A stretch of 64,000 nt of DNA from contig OX438742.1 in NCBI GenBank assembly GCA_949316235.1, positions 38,818,853 to 38,882,852 of the forward strand, in the 5' to 3' direction. The DNA comes from Oegoconia quadripuncta (Eukaryota; Arthropoda; Insecta; Lepidoptera; Autostichidae). A program made the position numbers and the translations under genes. Below, piece after piece: positions 56,521 through 64,000 of the stretch (the first letter of the stretch is position 1; each line of letters starts with the position of its first letter). The notes under the pieces were generated by a model. It was not told the origin of the DNA. It worked only from the letters and a program-made list of their open reading frames with translations, and made no database searches.

Positions 56521-56642
56521 AATAAATAGGTAGGGTTTATAAATGTGTAAGCTGACTTTTAATTAGTTCTTGATTTGCATTTACTCATGAGTACAAATAA
56601 CTTTCCCAAAGCAACAACTATTTCGAAATTCATCTTAGGCGT

Positions 56643-56681
56643 AATCTTCATTTAATATCATCAGGTGTTATTGAGGTTAAA
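56643..56681 (+). repeat. Possible SINE A tail remnant
   Basis: AATCTTCATTTAATATCATC, AGGTGTTATTGAGGTTAA. Confidence 0.45.
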
Positions 56682-56901
56682 GTGTTTCTTTTGGAAGTCA
56701 AGGACTAATTAAAATTCATCCCGTATAAGTCAATTTTGCAGTTGGGCAAATAATTGCGATCATTTTTAGCAGTCGAGCAGTGGCACTAGTCCTGCAGTGC
56801 GACGGCCAACCCCACCACCAATAATGTCCAATCGAATTGTCCATGACAGATTTATTGGATTCACTCAAGAAGTACGTCATCGTATCACCAATTGTTTAGC
56901 T

Positions 56902-57788
56902 CAGCCATACTCAAACCGTGCTCTGCGGAGCCCTAAGCCTAAAGCATCTGTGAGGGCTCCGCAAAAATACTGGTCATAATGAAAAAAGAATACTAAAGGG
57001 GTAGGTACTACAATGTTGCAGTGCTAAATAAAATAACTCAAACCAAAGTATTTATTGCATATCACAGTGGTTCATATATACATACAGTTGTTAGGTACAT
57101 TAAGTAGTATCATGTGACACCCAGCAATTTGAGAGAGCACTATAAAGTACATTTTTTTTTATGCACGACGGAAGGTGGAAGCTTACTGACCCGGAAACCC
57201 CAACACATTTGGGGGACTGGCTATCTTATCTCTGACAACCGCAACACAACAATGCTATTAACATTGCTGCTTGGCGGCAGATTTAGATAAGATGGTGGTA
57301 GCTAGCCAGGCGGACATTTAAGATGCCCTACCACCAACCAAACCGAGTACTTAAACATGTACCCCGCTGGCGATCGAACCCGCGACCTCCGAATCGTAAA
57401 CTCAATGTTGTTTACATTGAGCCACGGAGGCGGTTAGGTTATGACAAACACATATGACAAGCTTAGGCTTATTACGTATTTACATATTTTTTTGTTACAA
57501 TTACTTAGGCTTTATTGTTTGTAATTATGTTTATATACCTACTTTTTTATTTACTTTGGTATATTATTGTTTTGATGAGCAATAATAGGTAATTATTATA
57601 TTTTATATTCATTTATTATATTTTATCTATCTAAACATTCAAATATAAAGTGTAAAAAAATCTATGTTAAGTTTAATGTCAAGTAATATGATTACTATAA
57701 TAAAGAACACAAATAAAACTAGTTTTTGTATATTTTAGGGCTTCGTCAAATATTTCGTGGTCCGGTCAAAAAAAATTGAGAACCGCTG
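56902..57788. mobile_element. hAT-like non-autonomous element with nested SINE A
   Basis: The left end CAGCCATACTCAAACCGTGC continues CTCTGCGGAGCCC. The right end, reverse-complemented, is CAGCGGTTCTCAATTTTTTT, continuing TGACCGGACCACG. CAG-x-GGTTCTCAA-type ends are the familiar hAT terminal form. Flanks GTTTAGCT (56894-56901) and CTTTAGGT (57789-57796) agree at 6 of 8 positions, as expected for an old 8-bp duplication. There is no transposase. Confidence 0.55.
57152..57435 (-). repeat. SINE family A, nested, lacking the tail block
   Basis: T-run, ATGCACGACG joined directly to GAAGGTGGAAGC (the ACCTCAATCACACCTGATG block is deleted), then the full body and head ending GAGCCACGGAGGCGGTT. Confidence 0.9.
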
Positions 57789-57796
57789 CTTTAGGT

Positions 57797-58393
57797 GCAC
57801 ATTTATGCATAATGCAAGCCCGGGAGGTTATTAACTGTATTGGCTTCACACACACTCATGTATCGCTCGAGTGTATACGACGGCGCGTAGGTATATTATC
57901 TCACTTGCAAAGGCACACGTCTTAGCTGCGCATTCTCCGTTTGTTGCTGCGTCGAGCACTGTGTCGACAAAGTGTAACCCAGCATAGTGCCATCATTATT
58001 CAACTGAATTTTAAATCGGTAAGTTACTACGTATAGGGACAGTGACTGGCTGCCCACAGTCGCCGCCCTGCCGCAGAGGGCCCGCATGGTAGATAATGGC
58101 CTGTCTCTCCTAATGAGGAATGACTGTGATCCAGCTGTGGGAATGGTGACTGTGATTATCTGTATCCTGCCTGAGATAAAGTCAATGTTTACAACCTCAA
58201 AATAAAGATCGCAAATTGTCTACTTGAGGATTGAGCAAGACTTGTAGTTTTGGAATTTTCTCGGGAAATTATTTTCAATTTTCATTTTTTTCACGGTTCA
58301 AAAAGTCCACATAATTCTTCAGTTACATTATTCTTATTTATTATTTTCATTTATTCATGATAATAAAAGCTATGACAAAAATAAATTTTGTCA
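57797..58393. other. Interval without supported gene
   Basis: No repeat family recognised. The open frame at 57896-58087 (minus) shows no domain. Confidence 0.4.
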
Positions 58394-58480
58394 ATATACC
58401 GGGATGAGTTTTTTTAACCTAAGAAAAGAAATAGGATATTATTAGGTAAGAGAATTAGAAGTTATTGGCATAGGTAGTTT

Positions 58481-58536
<56 letters not shown>

Positions 58537-59092
58537 GTACATAACAAACAACAATAATTGTGAGTTATGTAGATACTTAAGTTTTTTTTTATTTTTTTTT
58601 ATTTTTTTTCTTTCTTTGTTTCATTTTGGTGGTGTTGTTATACTCTCTACTTGTTGTGTCACAATATTTATTTTATAATGCTAAGTATAACAATACATTT
58701 GTTGGTACGCTGTCGCTTTGGAGATGGGCGTTTATAGCTACACTACAGTTTCAACTACAGTAGCTATCATCGCAATTTTGTACTATGTATATTTATTTCT
58801 GTATCCAATAAAATTATTCTTATTCTTATTTTTTTTTAACACTCTCGCGGGACTCGTAAGGTTCCTGTCATGCGAAATTTATTTGGAACTCATATTTTCT
58901 CCAAGTTTTTTTTATTTATTTAATTGCTCCATTATGTGGAATAGGCTACAAACGCGACCGTCAAATGACAAAATGCTTAATTCGATTATGTATTTGAAAA
59001 AATACAGTACTGCCTATGCCAATAACTTCTATTTCACTTACCTAACATGCTCTATTTTTTTTCTTACTGTAAATAAAAAAAAATCCGGTATG
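58394..59092. mobile_element. MITE family G, copy 3, split by low-complexity DNA
   Basis: Left end ATATACCGGGATGAGTTTTT, right end TAAAAAAAAATCCGGTAT, interior GCTACAAACGCGACCGTCAA (inverted relative to copies 1 and 2). About 360 bp of extra sequence (58480-58840), including a (CA)n run at 58484-58530 and T-rich tracts, lies after TAGGTAGTTTATTT. The 125-codon open frame at 58718-59095 is read-through of this element. Confidence 0.75.
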
Positions 59093-60690
59093 TAACTCAA
59101 ACTAACGCCAATTTCAGTTATCCGTTTCATGTTGTCAAAAGTTATTGATAGTCAAAGTGTTCGCTGCATCGCTTCGTGATATGTTAGGTTCTCCTTAACA
59201 TGTCACAAGCGGCGCAGTCAAGCGGCAAGAAACTCGATAACAACGTAACTTTTAAATATCCAAACTTTACAACACTTACATGCTACGCGATGTTTACCTT
59301 ATCTGAATAACTTAAGAAAATTCTAGTTATATACGAGTACACTTAAGAGCAATGAAAATGGGTCTTACAATAAACCTTCAATGAATCAAATACTCTATGT
59401 TGCCTACACTAATAAACGAAATTTAAAAATCAATCAATGAAATACGCTATAAAAATAGAAATATAGCGTACATATTAAGAGTACAAAAAGGTGGCCTTAT
59501 TGCTAACAGCGACCTCTTCAACGCAAACCTTAAACGGTACAAGCTAACAATGAGAGGGCTTTCACTAAAAATCTTTAATATTATTTTTTTTCTTATTTGA
59601 CTACTTGACTATTGAATCGTAGGACTATTTCAGGGGTGTATTTTTTTACTGTATTTATGCCACAAATTTCTCAACTTTAAGACAAGAGTCTTCATATAAC
59701 TGCATGTATATCTTATTACACAAACTAGTTAATGATTTGAAAAGTACTATACCAATTTTAATGACGTCTGCATATTTTTAGCTGGATTTCCACCAATTAC
59801 AATAACTTATTAGAAATGTTCATCATGACTTTATCACTCAAGGTATCACGTCATCGTTTAATTCAGATGAATAGTGAAGACTGTGGAATTCCCTATATTT
59901 AAATGAGTTTCTGGAAGGGTTACGTCATGTGTTTGTGTGATGATTATAGTTGGTGAGATTTTAGCTACAGAGAAGTCAAGTCAGAAACATTGACTATGTA
60001 GTATGTAAAAATCTAGAAATACAGACACTTGTTGGGTTACCCGTTTTATTTGCTCTTCAGTGTAACGCCTACAACAAATTTTCTAAACTTAATTAACAGT
60101 ATTTTCATAACTAACTCTCCGTGATTTGAGTTCGATCAGCTCTCCAGCAGCCTATGCCCGTGTCTGTTTATATTTCAGAAACAAAAATCAGATAAACATC
60201 GTGACATTTGGACAGACAGGATGTAAGTGGCCATAGCCCCGTAACATACTGCGAGTAGGTACTAATCTGTCTCCATAATAACTTGACTTATTTGCACTTA
60301 ATTGTAATGTGAAAATGTTTAATTTTCCTGTTCGACATCCATTTAATTTTTAGGGTCAATAGGAAAAAACGAACTCTTCAACAGTAAAGGAACAGGATCA
60401 CTTTGTTGTCGTGTCGTTCGTTTCTCAGGAACGTGTAGAGATATGAACTCGACATTAATGCCAAATCAAGCTTCAATGTGGCGATTTATGCCACTTGCAA
60501 GTAAATCACATTTTTATATTTTCTTTTTTGGGTTCAAAACTAAGCTTTCTATACTCGCTTCCCATGATGGAGGATTCATCTTCATACATATTTGTACGGA
60601 GTTGCATTTGCACTTATTTCGTTCGTTAAAATTAAAACTAAAAGGAAAATTACCACACCCTGACAAATTGTCAGCTTCCATTACGTTTTG
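59093..60690. other. AT-rich interval without supported gene
   Basis: No repeat or domain recognised. A 9-bp stem (TACGCTATA/TATAGCGTA) lies near 59442-59470. Confidence 0.4.
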
Positions 60691-61140
60691 TTGTTTTTTG
60701 TTTTTTTTATGTGAGAGGGCGGCAAACGAGCATGCGGGTCACCTGATGGAAAGCAATCACCGCCGCCCATGGACACCCGCAACACCAAAAGGGTCACAGA
60801 TGCGTTGCCGGCCTTTGAGGAAGGTGTAGGCTCGTTTCTTGAAGGTTCCAATGTCGTACTCGTTCGGGAACCCCGCTGCCGGAAGTCCGTTCCACAGGGT
60901 GGTCGTACGTGGTAAGAAGTTTCTTGAGAAACGTACAGTGGTAGACTTCCACTCATCCAGGTGATGTGGATGGAAATTTAATTTTTTCGGCGAGAAGTGT
61001 ATCGGTTAAATTGAGCAGCGGGTATTAGCTCGAACAGTTCTTCAGAACACTCCCCATGAAATATGCGATAGAGAATGCAGAGGGACGCGACGTCTCTTCG
61101 CAACGCCAGGGGATTGTACTTTTATGTTTGTGACTTTTAG
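60691..61140 (-). pseudogene. Jockey/CR1-type LINE, C-terminal reverse transcriptase region
   Basis: Minus-strand translation: NPLALRRDVASLCILYRIFH, GECSEELFELIPAAQF, TSRRKN then a stop and frameshift, [40 protein letters not shown] and [21 protein letters not shown]-x-F-x-R-x-FLPRT-x-x-LWN-x-LP-x-x-x-FP is the C-terminal signature of this LINE type. Its 3' UTR with ATCACCGCCGCCCATGGACA (complement side) and a T-run near 60694 mark the end. Confidence 0.85.
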
Positions 61141-62052
61141 TGAAGGCACAACTTTGGTGGACGTGAATTCCTAAGTAGAAATAAAGGAACGCCAACTTTA
61201 CGCTAATTTAAGAATTCAAGAGGAAAGTTGGTGGCATATTGTTCCACTACTTTATTGATAGATATTTCTGTACAAGTACGTTCTTCATAAATATAGCCTG
61301 ATATTTCAGCATTTATTGCTGCTGCCTGGTCGTCGTGTCGAGTCGGCTCTTTCGCATTGTTATGATTTGTCAATTGTATTAATACAGAAGAAACGAGTTC
61401 CTGTAGTAATGAAACTGTACAACATCAATTATTAAAATATTCCCTTGTTGCATTCGTGTCGGCACCAATTTCTTGAACAATGAATTTGAAACTCTTCTGT
61501 ATTTGCGTTGCCTGCATTTATTGCTGAAGATAAAGTTAGTCAAGTCAAGAATCTTGACTTAACTCCGGGGGAAATAAGTGATATATAATGTATTAGGTAT
61601 TTAGTTAGTTAATACAGATACAGTTAAGACAGTATGCACAGTCAATGTCACGGCAAGCATAACCCGACCAGTGTAAGCGGTGATTTATAGATTGAACTGA
61701 AATCTAAAAATCCGAATAATCGAAATAATCCGAATGAAACATTATGTTTTTTTTTAAAAAACTTCTTCTACAAAATTGGATCAACAGTTTAGATGTCCTT
61801 TAATCAAACAAACAAATATACAAGCACATATACTCAAACTGTTCCTATTGCACTTTATTGCCTACTTAACGGTCATTCACCAATTCAGGGCGTTGATTCT
61901 GTATGCTTATTTGCGCGGGTCGCGTCCGTGTCTGGGGTAAGATTTACAGTGGCAATGTACTTTAAGTTATGACCGTAAAATTCGTAATGTTTGGGATCTC
62001 ACCCACGATTTTGGGCTTACTGAATAACATAGCATTTGTTTTGGAAACATTT
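61141..62052. other. AT-rich interval with family K repeat
   Basis: Family K (see 3565-3765) recurs at 61885-62030: GGGCGTTGATTCTGTATGC, TTTGCGCGGGTCGCGTCCGT, GGGATCTCACCC. No gene. Confidence 0.4.
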
Positions 62053-62310
62053 GACGACTTGTTTGGTGTAGATGTTAGAAACGCTGACTGCTATACCAAA
62101 TAGTCGCGCGTTCGAATCCCGCTAGGGGCATATGTTTGTATGATGAATACAGACAGGTGTACCCGAGTTATGGATGTTTTTCATTTATAAGTTACAAAAA
62201 AAAATTTATTGTGTACTATATCAACCATAATACAAGCCTATTTGCTTAGTGTGGAAGTAGATGGCGCTGTGTAATATGTGCAAGGATATTTATTTAGTAT
62301 TATTATTTAT
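62053..62310 (+). repeat. SINE family B, full length
   Basis: GACGACTTGTTTGGTGTAGA, B box CGTTCGAATCCCGCTAGGG, TTATGGATGTTTTTCATTTA, GTGGAAGTAGATGGCGCTGT, TATTTAGTATTATTATT. Confidence 0.85.
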
Positions 62311-62332
62311 CTATTTTAACGGCAACGTTTGT

Positions 62333-62440
62333 GTCCTTCCCTCACATTGAGAGAGTATGGGTCATAAGTCCGCTAAGCTGGCCCATTGCGGGTTGGGGAC
62401 TTGTCATGTCTTCGATTTTATTGCTAAAGCAATAAGACAA
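62333..62440 (-). repeat. SINE family D, partial
   Basis: TTGAGAGAGTATGGGTCATA, AGCTGGCCCATTGCGGGTTG, GGGACTTGTCATGTCTTCGA. Confidence 0.65.
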
Positions 62441-63710
62441 GACTGCAACTTTGATTTGCACTATTGCAATAAAGTATCGTGAGGGTTTGAGTATTGCAGT
62501 TGCAATTTAATGCAATTGCCAAAGTTTGTAGTGAATTGGTTACGATTACTTTTACAACTAAGTATAACTAATAAATTAAAAATTCAGAAAACCCAAGAGT
62601 AACTATGAAAAACGTAATAAAAGGGCGTAGGTGGCTACTTGCCTACCTATTATCTGGTCCACAGGCGAGCTTACTACATCATGATTTTGTAGTGGCCCAC
62701 GACCCATTGATATAGTTGCAACTGCTAGATTTGCAGCAAATATACATACATACATAATGTCACGTTTGTTTCCCGTAGGGTAGGCAGAGAATTCTTTTAC
62801 TACATTCGCAAATATGGCTAAGAACAATGCCATAAACCAGCTGTGGAAAGTAAGAAACCGTTTATAAAAGGATTTGTTCGTGTTGGCGCTAAAATGACAC
62901 ATATATACACTTGAAACTTACACTTTAAACTGAAACTTAAAACACCACTTTTGTTGGCAGGTTTTATTTCATTAATAATTATATGTGCGTATAGTGGGCA
63001 AAAAAGTTAATGAATGTTGATTTTACACTTTCAGGACCAGAATGGCGCTGTGTGAAAACACATTTTATCATCACCTTCGCGTTAAATGCTTCATAATAGC
63101 GTATTTGCATTTGGTAAGTACCTACCTATACTTATTTTTTTTTATTTATATTTTGGAGAACTAACATTGCAAAATTCATAAGAGTTGCCACTAAACAAAC
63201 TGGAACTGGAACAAGAATTAAGTATGTGTGAGATAATTTAAAATATTTACATGTTAATAATAAGTTCACACGAGTAAATTTTTTACATAAATACGTTATT
63301 CAGATTTATGTGCGTAATTATATAACGAAATGATTTTGGCAGAAAGCCAAGAAGATAGCATGAAATAAAAAATTAATTGTTGAAAATAACAGCCAAAACA
63401 GGCACATTTGGAATAATGTCATTTTACAGTTTATCAAAGTTTACGTTTGACTGTATAGGAGATATGTATGTACAATACAAATCTACGTCCATCATGTGAC
63501 AAATCTACGTCTGTCGTTATACCTCATGAGTGCTCGTCAGTTTTGCAGCCGATCTATCAACATCGGAATCTATTTAGGTGTTTGGACCAACCTTCAGGTC
63601 AGACAAATAAAAATTCTGAAAATAGTTATTGTATAGGTACGAGCCATGACCATAAATTAGGACAATACGTCAGCAATAAATTTAAAGATACAACACAGAA
63701 CTTATCTAAC
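62441..63710. other. AT-rich interval without supported gene
   Basis: Open frames at 62603-62902 (minus) and 63468-63713 have no recognised domain. TTTAAAGATACAACACAGAA at 63680 echoes the CR1 C-terminus and may be a minimal remnant. Confidence 0.4.
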
Positions 63711-63935
63711 TAATATTATAAATGCGAAAGTTTGGATGTTTGTTTGTTTGTTGCCCAATCCCGGTGAAACGGATAAACGGATTTGGATGAAATTTGGTGT
63801 ATTGGTAGAACATACTCTGGATTAAAACACAGAGTAGTTTTTATCCCGATAAAGTGAAAAGTTCCCGCGGGATAAACAAATTTCCGCGATAAAGTTATTT
63901 CACGGAGGCGAAGCCGCGGGCGGAAAGCTAGTAAA
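63711..63935 (+). repeat. Family F, best copy
   Basis: AATATTATAAATGCGAAAGT, GGATGTTTGTTTGTTTGTTG, GGTGAAACGGATAAACGGAT, TTGGATGAAATTTGGTGTAT, TTTTTATCCCGATAAAGTG, GGCGAAGCCGCGGGCGGAAA, GCTAGTAAAT. It is a non-coding element very common in Lepidoptera. Class is uncertain. Confidence 0.8.
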
Positions 63936-64000
63936 TAAATCATCCCTGAATATAACCTGCTGGTTACATGCCATAAGTAGCGTGCCTAATGCATCAAAAT

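Noticed and set aside
58718..59095. 125-residue membrane-like protein
   Set aside because: It reads through T-rich low-complexity DNA and the right half of MITE G.

Overview
The window looks like gene-poor, AT-rich nuclear DNA from an insect, most likely a moth or butterfly. The evidence is the repeat content: tRNA-headed SINEs with the lepidopteran-type tail (ATCAGGTGTGATTGAGGTCA), 5S-headed SINEs, CR1-, RTE- and R1-like LINE fragments, and short inverted-repeat elements. I see no intact host gene. Coding traces are a truncated reading frame on the minus strand at the left edge (possibly a HARBI1-like nuclease), a 199-codon coiled-coil ORF at 10.5-11.1 kb, LINE reverse-transcriptase fragments, and a decayed spliced SAM-domain gene at 42.7-46.7 kb. 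No prokaryotic-type features (operons, ribosome binding sites, CRISPR) and no true rRNA or tRNA gene are present.

Region 1-39.6 kb is a mosaic of dispersed repeats: SINE family A (about 330 bp, tRNA-like head, A-rich tail), family B (about 270 bp, ATT-repeat tail), family C (about 220 bp), family D (about 300 bp), a 5S-rRNA-headed SINE (E), LINE 3' ends, a three-copy MITE with long inverted repeats (G), and a 440-bp MITE flanked by TCG. Nested insertions with target duplications are legible at 26.5-27.0 kb (SINE B in SINE A), 31.9-32.2 kb (SINE B) and 33.2-33.6 kb (RTE tail in a CR1 copy).

Region 39,683-52,874 is the most unusual part. It is bounded by imperfect inverted termini (CACTCAAAGAA... 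and ...TTTCTTTCCGTG) flanked on both sides by TA. Tandem arrays fill the subterminal zones: about 140-bp and 108-bp units on the left, and about 243-bp and 181-bp units on the right. The left and right arrays share words in opposite orientation and are rich in TTAGC. The interior carries the SAM-domain gene in four recognisable exons on the minus strand, with a frameshift and a stop in one exon, plus R1 and RTE fragments. I read this as a roughly 13.2-kb TIR transposon-like element, or a decayed copy of one, carrying a SAM-domain gene. I found no transposase in it.

Region 52.9-64 kb returns to dispersed repeats: a TG/GGTGTG microsatellite, a hAT-like non-autonomous element with an imperfect 8-bp duplication and a nested SINE A, the third MITE-G copy split by a CA microsatellite, a jockey/CR1-like LINE C-terminus, and a nearly complete short repeat of the kind ending in GCGGGCGGAAAGCTAG.
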